Of a stretch of DNA of 64,000 nucleotides, positions 44,029 to 54,062 are shown one piece after another; the stretch's first letter is position 1; every line of letters starts with the position of its first letter. Under the pieces are notes generated by a model. That model was not told the origin of the DNA, made no database searches, and saw only the letters and a list, made by a program, of their open reading frames with translations. This DNA is from Thelephora terrestris (taxonomy: Eukaryota > Basidiomycota > Agaricomycetes > Thelephorales > Thelephoraceae): NCBI GenBank assembly GCA_015956445.1, contig WIUZ02000001.1, positions 2,976,001 to 3,040,000 of the forward strand. The letters are read 5' to 3'. The position numbers were made by a program, and so were the translations under genes.

Positions 44029-47000
44029 ATGGATGGCGGCGGTGTCGGCAATGGTCCCATCCCCGGCTCATCGACGTTGACGTCGACTAATGTCCCAGTA
44101 CTGCCGAGGTTGCGTCTCAATCGCACCAAGAGCAACCCGAACCACAGCGAACCTGGTCCATCTACTTCACAACCTCCGAATGATACCCACTTAACTCCTC
44201 GTGTCGCTGCGCCCCCGACATTTGTACCTACCCCCAATTTTCCCATGGTGACACCCTTAGACACCCCCGCTGCGAGGCTCAGAGCCCTTTTGTCAAAATC
44301 TCCAAACGACTGGTCGATATCCAGGCAACGCGATCCATCCTTCTTGGAACGGGACTCAGACTTTGATCCACCCCATGAAATCTCCGCTTCCACATCCCAT
44401 CACGAATCTCTCAAACAACTCTTCAACCATGCGCTTAGGGATGATACGCCACAAAAACCTCGCGTCGCACGCCGGAACAGCATCGATCTCAGCGAAGTAG
44501 ACTCGTCGAATCCGCGGTTGGTACGGGCAGACAATAAACCTACAAGGCATGGTCAGAGGAAGAGTATGAGCGACGAAGAGCTAGAGAAGGCTTCAAGTAC
44601 GTTTAGCGTTTTTGACGATTTTCAGTTGCTTTGTTCTCCCTAATAAACTGGACATTCACAGAAGCCGACCGGTCGATCCGCACCGGGAGATACAACACCC
44701 TCCGCCAACGCTTAGATAATTCTGAATTCGACATCGACATGAAGGATATGCCTTCTCTTACCGATCGTGAGTCTGATTTTTTGGTGTCTGAGGCCATCCT
44801 CATTCTAGTTCGTAGGATCACGTTCGAATGACCTCACCCGCGACTTCACTCCCCGCCCTCGCCGTAATGACCCGTCCGCCTCTACAAGTTCTCAGGCAAA
44901 CCTCAACTCGCTGGGATTTCCATCCCGGCTCGAAAATGACACGAGTGAGTTTCCACCACCCAAACTAAAGTTGTACTGAGATAGGTCCTAGATCTTCTAG
45001 AGCGAGACTCTGAAATGCAGGATGTGATGAAGGGTATGGACAGTTTCGAATCAGAAAGTATACCCCCTCTGCCGCCCCGATCCTCCTCGGTCTTGAAGGC
45101 CGCCAATGGCTCTAGCGATCCACAATCAAGTACCGGAAAGTGTCCGTGAATCATTTGTTTCTTCGTTGAGATTTCACTCACTTGTACTACCGCCAGTACC
45201 TACCACTCCTGACACGTCTGTGACTACTTCCAAGGCCCAGTCGACCATCAAAAGGCCGACTGTCGCCGGAGTTTCGCGACACCAGTCATTGGGATCTTTA
45301 CCTACTGGCGGATCTCCTGGATCATCCAGACCAAGCAAAATTCCCCAACGATCCACACTTTCCGACCTGCATGTCCCGCCAACTCCTTCCAGGCCTAGCT
45401 CTATGATTTCTGAAGCTGATTGTGAGCATTTGTATCTCTTGATAAATTGTTTGCTCAAACTGCCCAAAAGATCGGTCAATGGTCAATGAAGCTGAGAAAG
45501 GGACACTGAAGGAACGCGAACGCCAGTGGAATCGACCAACTACTCCGAGCCGGTCTCCCGCTCATATTCACGAACGTGTTCGAAAATTGAGCACATCCGG
45601 GTCAGATGTTGCTCGGGATTCTCCACACTCCCTCACCGCGAAAAACTTGGAGCTGCATCACCGTCGGTCCTCGTCGAGTGGCTCGCTCGGACCGCACTCC
45701 CCTTCTAGTTCCATCGCGAGTTTTGAGCAAGAACGTGACCGTGAGGTTGAACACATTCGGGAACGCAACTGGAACTCTCCCCAACCAAAATGGGAAATTC
45801 CTCGAGGTTCCCTATCGCCTACACCTTCCAGTGTTTCCGAACGTCGGCGCACCCTCAGTCATCCCACTCGCCCTACATCGGGGTCTCTACCGCGATATGG
45901 TTCGATGACCTCGTCCTCATCCTCGCGAGCGGCATCCCCGGCGCTTTCTCACAGCAGCAAAGCCTCAGTGGATGAAGATCTTGGACATGAGCGTGAGAGG
46001 AATTGGAATTCCTCTCGTCCAAACTGGTCGAAACGCAACGTTCCTGGACCATTGCGCTCAGGGTCTCCGCTTCAACATGGATCGTCGAAGCAAACGCCTG
46101 CCCGTCAGAGGGCCCAGAGCCTTAAGAGCACTCCGAGTCCTTCCTCGGACCCTCCCAAGATCACTCGGCCCAGGCTCGGTCGCAGCTCATTAAGTCGAAT
46201 ATCGCCTAGTCCGCCCAAATCTCCACCAAAGTTGCCCACTCAAGAATTACAACTCCCTCTCTCCCAGCCCAACATCGTGGTCTCTCCCAGTACACCACCA
46301 CGGCTTTCCGCCTCACAAAACTCCAACCCGCCATTCTCACCTCCGAAACAACCCGACTTCCGATCCGGATGGAGATTCCCCAAGAAGGCTGTGTCGGATA
46401 CAGAATCCGAACCAGAACCTCAAGATAAGGATGACTCCATCAAGCCCCCGCTTGGCAGTCGTATTCCTGTTCGCGCATCCACCAGTGCTGTGAAGCTTGA
46501 GGACATTTCCAGACCAAACGAAAATGGCACTACTCGTCACAGAAGGTCATTCTCCGAGTTCCACCAGGCGAACGGCGCGATCCCGCCTCGGGTTAACGTC
46601 CAATCTTTATTACCTCCTCATACCCTAGCCCCCGAAGATGCCCTCCACGGTATGTGGAACACCTTAAAGTCCTCGCAAAAAATCTGTTATTGACTATTCC
46701 TACCCAGGGAGCGACGAAGAATCCCCATCGGACACTCCGATAAGTAGTACGCCTCGCCCTGGGGCATTCCCACTACAGCCTTCCCCCTTCATCTCGGGTT
46801 TGAAAGAGTTATCACCGTTGCGCGAGACTCCACTGTTGTTTTCTGGCGGAGGATCGCCGCCTAAAGATCCTCCTAGGAAGCCTTCGCCATTAGCTGACTC
46901 CCCGCCAATTATAGTCAACGAACCAGCCCTCTCTCTGGTGACACCACCCCGAGATGCACCCACCACTTCGAAGATGACTTTCAAAACGCCTTCGCCGCCT

Positions 47001-48565
47001 ATGAACGTCCCCGATATCCCTGACCTCCCTGACATACCATCTTCCGAGGGGTCAGAGCAGTCCACTCCAGTCATGTCGAGTAATATGACGATGATCAACA
47101 CCCCTAAGCCTCCTGGAGCATGGATGCAAACCCCTGCCCCTCCTTTCCGCTCTGGGCGTGCGCGATCGAACACCCTCCCGGCGAATACCAGTGAGACCCT
47201 ACCCACACCGTTGCCGATTCAGAGGGGGAACACGTTCCCGATACAAACGCCCGCGCCTCCCGGTGCATGGAACGGCACCCCTGGATTCGGAAGCGTTGGC
47301 AGGAAGAGCGCGTTAAAGGTCCGGTTCGATGTGACATCTGAGAGTGAGACGACCTCCTCTCCCGTTAAAGAAGACATCTCCCTGGAGTCGATTGAAATGA
47401 TCCACCCTCCCGACGAGGACACGGCGCAGCCTGCGACAAGTGCATCTAACAGGACCAATGGAACTGAATATGACGAACCCCGCTCTGCCTTTTCGTCCTT
47501 CTCTTCCTCTGATACATCGGCGTTGGAAGATGGACTTCGTACACCGGTCATCAAGCCGACCTCCACACCCTCAAAAGCCCCACCGAGTGTGCGAATGGTT
47601 GATGCGTTCGGCAGAGAGGTCGTGGAAGAGAATCCGAGCAGGGAAGTGAGCGATGTGTCACCAATGATACTTCCTGCACAAGATGCCACCCCGAGCAGGA
47701 AACCATCTGTGCGGATTGTGGACGCTATGGGAAGGGAGGTTCAGCAAAACGGGGATGCAACAAAGGTCGATACGGTCGAGGGGGAATTACTGAGAGTGCA
47801 GTCACTGGCGAAAATGAGGGAGTCAATTTCAAGCCTCGCGAAAGAAATGGGTGATATCGATTCGTCACCTTCGTCAGACGACGAGAGCGACGAGGCGAGG
47901 TTCAAGGAGCTGAATGAAGTATCGGCCAAGGCGCAGGATACGCGGGAGAAACTCAAGCGCGCCCTCCACTCCGCTCAGTCAGGCGAAGAGGATTGGAAAG
48001 CGAAATACGGGTCTCTCCGCGCTAGTATGCGCAAGAGTATCTCTTTCGTAAGTTTTCCCGGACGTTGTTATATCTTTTGCAGCAACGCTAACAGGATGGT
48101 ATAGCCTTCTGGAACGCCCGACCGCCCTTTCCCCCGCTCCCGCACCAGTGGGATGGTGATCGGTTGCATTGCGCTTGTACAGATTGTTTTCATACTGTAC
48201 ATGCTGCGGTACGTCCTTCCAGGCGCCCCTCGGTCTGATATCTGTGAAGTAATCAATTTCCTTGCAACAGGTTGAGCCACGTGCGATCACGACAGCTTTT
48301 CTTGAGTACATATTACGATCCACTCTTCCCAGACTTGTACCTCCACGTCACGCATCCAGAGAAGTTCCTTCAATCTCTGGAGAACGTAAACCCGACCTGG
48401 TCCATTTACCACGTGCCCGATACGTGGGCTAGGGCTGGTTGGATGGGTGTCTTGTCTGAGTTCACCGGGAATGTCACGCTGCAGGTTTCAGGGTGGCAAA
48501 GGCAGATGCAAGAGCTCTGGAGCACCACATACGCACGGACTGATATGCCATGGCCACCTCAATGA
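44029..48565 (+). CDS. Large Ser/Pro-rich protein with a C-terminal transmembrane helix
   Basis: Nine exons (44029-44596, 44662-44766, 44816-44944, 44992-45141, 45197-45421, 45471-46649, 46708-48047, 48105-48208, 48271-48565) total 4095 nt, 1364 aa, and all joins keep frame. Most of the chain is disordered (Ser, Pro, Arg). A motif R/H-E-R-x-W-N recurs (ERERQWNRP, HIRERNWNSPQPKW, ERERNWNSSRPNW). Another repeat, VR(M/I)VDA(F/M)GREV, occurs twice near 1090-1140. A helical, probably coiled-coil region (about 1150-1230) precedes one membrane helix at about 1249-1267 (GMVIGCIALVQIVFILYMLR), followed by about 95 folded residues (STYYDPLFPDLYLHVTHPEK). The layout suggests a long cytoplasmic or nuclear-facing part anchored in a membrane such as the nuclear envelope or ER; that is inference. 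No family recognised. Confidence 0.7.
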
Positions 48566-49054
48566 AACGCACCCGTTCCCTCCTCTTTTTCCGTTTACAT
48601 TATTATAGCACCGTTTGCATACTTTGGATGTTGTCCGCCTTGTTTACTTTTACGCGGGGAATTTTACTCCCCGGTTGTATGTAGGTAGATCCGCTGTAGC
48701 CTTATAATCTATATTACGCTTGGTTGGTTTCTCTTGTATAAATCTCCGTTGCGAATAACGCAGCGTTCATCTCCGCCCTTCGGTAAAGTTTCTCGCCCAC
48801 ATCGGCCAAGGCCGGGTCTTCATCTGAGAATAAAAATCACAGACTAAGCACCTACGATATCGTACAATGACAAAACTGGTACACGAACTACGACAACACG
48901 GTGACAGCAATGGTATATCGATGCAACGTCCACAAAACCGCAAGGCGAACGCCCTTCGGGAGTCTCACTCCTGATTTTGAGGTTCATCGTCCTTGTGCCC
49001 CCCCCCCTTGCCAGTTGATCCGAGCAAAGTCGAACTAGATACTGAGGAAGTTAC
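48566..49054. other. Convergent 3' flanks
   Basis: About 490 bp between two converging stop codons. It contains T-rich untranslated-like sequence and a run of ten C near 48997-49006. No gene is seen. Confidence 0.55.
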
Positions 49055-51089
49055 TTAATCAAGGGAATTCGAGTGGCTGTGAGACGAGACGGATCTCGAA
49101 GCCGAGGGCCGGTGGTTATGAGCGGTAATTGGGCGGTACGGAGGAGGCGGAGTTTCCCGCCTTTCAATAACGGATGGGAGAGTTGGAGCCCGAGGACCTT
49201 GTGGGACAGGAGGGAGCTTTCTGGTCGAGCCTTGACGGAAGACGGAAGGAGAACGATCGTAGACATCTCTCGGCAACGGTTTCCTCGGTATTGACCTGGT
49301 CCTGGGGAGCGGTGACCGGGTATCCGTGTGAACAACCGCCTCGGTGTTGACCGTAAGGGACAGCCGCGCTGTCTGTTTAGAAGCTCTCGGCATCACGGGT
49401 CCGTTGGAGAGAACAGCTGGAGGAGGGAGAGTAACGATCTCGAACTTGGGTTGACGTAACACAAAGTAATTGTCGTCGACCGGGAGCGAAAGGTCGTCCG
49501 CGATATCATTCCCTCCAGCCTCCAAAGTCCCAATGAACCAGGTTGAATCTGTGGGAGGGTTCTCCCCGGTCCGGAAGATCTGGCCGGTGAAGAGCGCCTT
49601 CGCCACTTCCTTGACTGGGATGACCCTGCGAATCGTACAGAACAGTACGACGTCGACAACTCCACCGAGGAGGAAAATCGAATCACTGGATGTGGAAACG
49701 GGAGTGAGCCAAGCAAAAACGGAGCAAAAAACAACGAGCCGGTCTACCAGAGCATCATGACGGGGAGTGAAACAGGGCGGCCTGTGAACTCGCACAGCCG
49801 CAGGACGGCGATAGGGAGGAAGAGGATTGTATACGCGATCTATACTCAAAACGCTAGGTTTATTCCTGGAGGGCCTGGTGCGAATCGGATCACGTACTGG
49901 ATGCAATATCATCTGTTTGGCAACACGAAGAGCGTGTGAGTCCGCAGGTTGACGTCCTCTCCAGCCCGATTCGTCCTTCTCAAGCATTCGGAAGCGTACG
50001 TGCCAACCGGTGACAACGATGTTTCCCCTTAAACGAAAGAACACCAGTGTGTAAAGGATGAAGCTGAGCGAGGAAGAGAGGAATAACTGTGGATTGTGAG
50101 AATCTAATGACGAGTGAACGTAGTCCGTAGACGTACGACCAGGTAGTCCAAGGTCACCCGAGCCATCTCATATTCGGCAGTGATCCAGCACCAGTATCCA
50201 GAAATGCCATCTGCCCACACCACGGCTCAGAGATACGATTAAGGAGAAGGTCGCGTCACTCACAAAAGTTACCACTGTCCATGGTCTTATAGATGCCGGG
50301 GCCGAGGAAGGCGAACATGACCACCATGCCGTTAGCAAATACGAGCACTACCCATACCACCCACCAGGGTAAATGAAGTTGGTAGAACAACAGAAAGAAT
50401 GTCTGTGCAGATATTACCTGTACAGTCATCGAGTCTTTTGTTCGCTGGATGTATGGGCGCAGATCAACATACCAAAGACCTGATGATAATCAGGCTCGGA
50501 AATCACAAAAGAGAGGTATACACTCACCATATCGCGGATCCAACGTCAGAAACCTGTTTGAGAACGGCTGGCCACGTCGCCAAGTGATCAGAATCTGTCA
50601 CTTCCGGTCCCCATCTTGTGGTCGCACCTTGGGTTGTACAGAAATGCCCTTGCTGAACGCCGCCTAATTGAACCCACCTCGCGTTCATGATGGACGCAAT
50701 AGCTAGAGGGTGACTCTCGGAAGCGGTCGAGCACCAAGTTGATGACACTCCTCACCTTGAATGAGATCAGCGACCAAGAGACAGATGAAGTATGCAGCAA
50801 CATTGCTTCGAAAGAAGTAGTTTTGGTTCTTGGAGGACCTATTGGACCACGCTGCCACCTGTGGTAAAGATAACCGAGTTTGTGACTGTCAACGCCCAGA
50901 CTCGTGATTACTGACCCCCATGAGAAGCAATAGACCAGAAACAGCGATGAGAGAGAGAGATGAGGTCGCGATGAGGAGCGATACACCGACAGACTCCTTG
51001 TTCGAGTATGCGGCGGAGGTCATAAGGGATCCATCCATGGTTATTCCGAGGAGGGTATCCACCAGGAATGGAGAAGAGTTGGAGTCCAT
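49055..51089 (-). CDS. Seven-transmembrane G-protein-coupled receptor, basidiomycete type
   Basis: Ten exons (51089-50916, 50858-50756, 50702-50628, 50567-50528, 50479-50473, 50417-50264, 50210-50140, 50086-49898, 49839-49748, 49685-49055) total 1536 nt, 511 aa. Hydrophobic helices are VSLLIATSSLSLIAVSGLLL, NVAAYFICLLVADLIQ, VSDVGSAIWSLVISAQTFFL, PWWVVWVVLVFANGMVVMFA, the helix at LFLSSSLSFILYTLVFF, then IAYTILFLPIAVLRL and SIFLLGGVVDVVLFC. The text AIASIMNARWVQLGGVQQGH and GYWCWITAEY is typical of the cAMP/glucose-receptor-like GPCR family of Agaricomycetes. The tail of about 190 residues is Pro/Arg/Ser-rich and should be cytoplasmic. A 7-nt exon is needed to read W-S-L-V in helix 3. It should sense an unknown ligand at the plasma membrane and signal through G-alpha. 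The hand splicing is consistent with the family throughout. Confidence 0.88.
50473..50479 (-). other. 7-nt micro-exon of the 7TM receptor gene
   Basis: GTCTTTG, bounded by CATCAG upstream and GTATGT downstream. It joins SAIW to VISAQTFFLL as W-S-L-V in frame. Skipping it creates an immediate stop. Confidence 0.65.
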
Positions 51090-51349
51090 TACTGAGTGGT
51101 TGAGCGGCTTGCCAAAGATTGTCGTGAGTCGTAAAGAGCTGAGGGGAACCGGCCACCTCCAAGCCCCGTGGTGAAAATGAAGGAAGGAACGGAAAGAGCT
51201 GGCTCAACGAGCTCAGTGGGAGTCAAAACCAAGTTTATTAAGGGGGGCACAGGTTAAAAGTCACCATCGGTGATCGGGTGGTCCGAGTCGAAGTGCCTAT
51301 TTGATCCCGTTGAAACAAACACTTGGCGCGGTAACAGTTGACAACTTCC

Positions 51350-52399
51350 CTACGATTGGAGGCAAGTAACGTGTCGAGAATCCCACCCACCCCCTCCTCC
51401 TTCGCCCTCAATCCATACCCGCACGACAGGTGGAATGTTCGCCTCCGACGACAATATCCGTGAGCAAAGCGAGCAACTCGTGACAAAAATATTTTCGTAT
51501 GACAGCAACAAACTCTGGACGTGGAGATAACAAAATTAGTGGGGGGACAGTATGAACCTCGCATGCGGTCCTCACCATCAGCTGTTGGAACGATACTTGT
51601 GGATATACTTGAACCATCTTGAAGATCTGTTGGGATACTTTTTGATAAACGGCGTACTCAGATTGGGAGTGTGGTTTGGTCTGACAAATAAACGATTAGA
51701 ATCTGTGATTTCATGCGGGATATGGTTATTGCCTGCTCTCTTGGTCCCGACACGGTTACAGTTTCGACCGATAGGCCACTCCTACTCGCCGGGGTAGACA
51801 AGACACAGTAGGCCACAAGAATATCTGGGAGGACCAATCGAACGGTAACCGGGACTCGTAACTTGCCCGTTTCCGCTCGCGTGGGCACCCAGATGTTCAG
51901 CTTCGCAGGGGCGGAAGTTTTGTTGAAGTTGCGAATATAGTCGGGGAGACCGGCCAGTGTCAACGATACCGAATCTCCCACCAACGTCGGGAACGGTACA
52001 GATACTTTGGTTAGCGACGATTCATAGTATCTCGGCGAGTCGGGGGAGGGTGTCCGCAATCTGAAGGTCGGTTTTAGAGCGTAGTACGCGGTCAAGGCTG
52101 GTCACATACTTTGCTTTGCTTGTATCCCTTCTGTACCTTAAAGTGAGCTCAGACTTGTCTTTCTCACTCTCCCTCGCAGCCTTCAAGGCCTCCTGGACGG
52201 TCTCGGATGTGAGATTGCTACCGAGTTGTCTCAGGTTTTCGAATTGTTCACGAATAGGTTCTATGGGCATCATCGAGTTCGGCGACTTGTAGAGCCATAC
52301 TGGCACGTTCCTAAGTTGCTGTAGGCGCGTCGAGAGATCGGTCAACGCTTGAATTTGCGACTCAAGTCTAGAGATTTCAGGTGAAGATGAGGTGTCCAT
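51350..52399 (-). CDS. MED27: Mediator complex subunit 27
   Basis: Four exons (52399-52110, 52060-51733, 51680-51576, 51514-51350) total 888 nt, 295 aa. The N-terminal helices are ISRLESQIQALTDLSTRLQQ and REQFENLRQLGSNLTSETVQ. The middle is a beta-rich module (LTLAGLPDYIRNFNKTS, LNIWVPT, VETVTVSGPREQ). The end, YAVYQKVSQQIFKMV, TSCSLCSRILSSE and DSRHVTCLQS, carries the CxxC...HxxC zinc-type site of the MED27 C-terminal domain. MED27 sits in the Mediator tail, which links activators to RNA polymerase II. The second intron (51681-51732) uses a GC donor (CAG|GCAATA); the resulting GPREQTKPHSQSEY is what the family shows. It shares a 186-bp divergent promoter with the acetyltransferase gene. Confidence 0.85.
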
Positions 52400-52585
52400 G
52401 TGATCGAGCGGCTGTCCTTGTTGACGGGATGATGGGGCGATGCCGAAACTAACCCGCCGTGGTCTGCGGAATGAAATGATAGCGCCAGATTTGAAGGAAC
52501 ATACACAAAGTTAAGGAAAGGACCCTAATACACATTGCATCGTGGCCTGTGCCCGGTTTCTCATCCGCCACACTTTTACCCTGAC
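52400..52585. promoter_or_regulatory. Short divergent promoter between MED27 and the GNAT gene
   Basis: 186 bp between two divergent start codons; both core promoters must lie within it or overlap the 5' ends. Confidence 0.5.
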
Positions 52586-53732
52586 ATGTCCCTCGCTGCC
52601 GACGACGTCGTCCTCGAATGCAATATCGAAATCCTGGGTCGCGAGCGGCCGCTGCTTAACAGGGCGTGGCTAGAAATGCAGACCATGTACGCCAGCCTGG
52701 CTGATGCCAAGTATCCGGACGTCAACTCGTTAATCGAAAACTGCGAGCTCTTTGGGGTTATCGTAGTCACCAACGGATACTTCGAGCGCAAGGGCGCCCT
52801 AGAGAAGTGGAACGAAGAGCAGGATAAGGCGAAGGGGGAGATGGGGAATCTAAGAGACGAAGAGATGAAAATAGACGGTTGGGGACTCAATCCCTGCAAC
52901 CTGCCAAGACTAACCGCTCCAATCTATCGTAGGCGACTTTGTCCCCATCCCAAGGGTCCAACAAGCCGGTGTGGCCTACCTCAAATCGATAGAGCCAGGC
53001 GAGGCCACCGTGGGCGTCTATATCACGGATGCGTGGCAGGCGGAAACGTTCGACGTCCAGATAATCAAGCTATTGCTACGCTGGGCCTTCGAGGAACTAG
53101 GCTTCCATCGTATCCAGACCACGCTCCTCGAGGGAAGGCGCAAAGTACCTCTCATGAAGCTTTTCTCCCACGTCGGCTTCTCGCACGAGGGAACCAGACG
53201 CAAGGCCAAAGTTGGCCCAGACGCGGTTTATAAGGATGTGACTCACATGGGCATGGTGGACATGGATTGGAGGGTATGGGCCGCGCACAGTCACACTCCC
53301 CGGACCCTCTGGGATCGGTTGTTCGACCGACAGCAACGCGAGAGGGAAGAAATCTCGACGGACGATGGAGATGACGAAGATAGGTTCCTTGGGAGGAAGG
53401 CGAGCACGGAGACTTTGAGGGCCAACATCGATGAGTACGCACGGTCAGCCAATTCGACGACGACCAGCAGCATCGCAAGCGGCTCTCGCTCGGTCTCCGG
53501 CAAGTCACCAGGAGATGGCCTCTCAGATTCAGACTGGGAAAAGTTTGACCTGCCTGTGGGCCACGAATCCGACTCCAACAGCTTCGAGAGCGACTTTGAG
53601 AACCTCATCGCCGACAGCGACGGGGCATCGACCTCCGGGGTGTCTGCGTCGTTGCCAGATGTTGAGGGAATGAGCTTGGTTGATCGAGAGGCGGACTGGG
53701 AGGGTTACGAAGAGCGTGTTGAATATCATTGA
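52586..53732 (+). CDS. GNAT-family N-acetyltransferase with an acidic C-terminal extension
   Basis: Two exons (52586-52877, 52933-53732) total 1092 nt, 363 aa. The fold matches RimJ/RimL-type acetyltransferases: VAYLKSIEPGEATVGVYITD, LLLRWAFEELGFHRIQTTLL, MKLFSHVGFSHEGTRRKAKV and YKDVTHMGMVDMDW. These cover the acetyl-CoA-binding strand, the helix and the last strands. The canonical Q/RxxGxG/A loop is not obvious, so activity is not assured. From about 230 on the chain is acidic, with Asp/Ser clusters (STDDGDDEDR, LSDSDWEKFDLP). The likely reaction is acetyl transfer to a protein N-terminus or small amine; the substrate is unknown. The chosen ATG (MSLAADDVV) follows 50 codons of open upstream frame. 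Confidence 0.8.
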
Positions 53733-53844
53733 CATTTTGTACTTTTACCATAAGATTTGTAAAGACATCTTTTTCAGTTTCCCAAGCTCCAAATGCTGCC
53801 AATTGGCAACAGTGAGAAGAGTGAGAAAGAGAAGAGAGAGATCC

Positions 53845-54027
53845 CCCGACGACGCAAGCCAGTAGTGCAGTAGCAAGGTCATCGCGTCCCCAAGTTGCAA
53901 GCAGAGCTCGAGGAACAAGGGCTGCAAAAATTAGATAACCAAAAATGAAGGCGGTGCCTTCATAATAGTGGTTAAACTATTAAGAACAGATACTACACTT
54001 GATCTAAGCCAAAAGGCCAGAGTGGTA
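53845..54027 (-). ncRNA. U2: U2 spliceosomal snRNA
   Basis: Read on the minus strand from about 54027: TGGCCTTTTGGCTTAGATCA, then AGTGTAGTATCTGTTCTTAA. This is the strongly conserved 5' domain of U2, including GTAGTA, which pairs with the intron branch site. Stem IIa follows (AATAGT...ACTATT), then stem IIb (GAAGGC-ACC-GCCTTC), an Sm site ATTTTTGG, and a 3' stem-loop closed by GACGC...GCGTC with CTACTGCAC in the loop. The GGCTTAGATC variant also occurs in yeast U2. Length about 183 nt; the ends are approximate. It lies tail to tail with the acetyltransferase gene, 110 bp apart. Confidence 0.9.
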
Positions 54028-54049
54028 AGGAAATCACATCCGCTAGCGA

Positions 54050-54062
54050 CGAGAATATATAC
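54050..54062 (-). promoter_or_regulatory. TATA box of the U2 snRNA gene
   Basis: GGTATATATTCTC on the minus strand, about 30 bp upstream of the inferred U2 start, the expected position for a TATA box. Confidence 0.55.
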
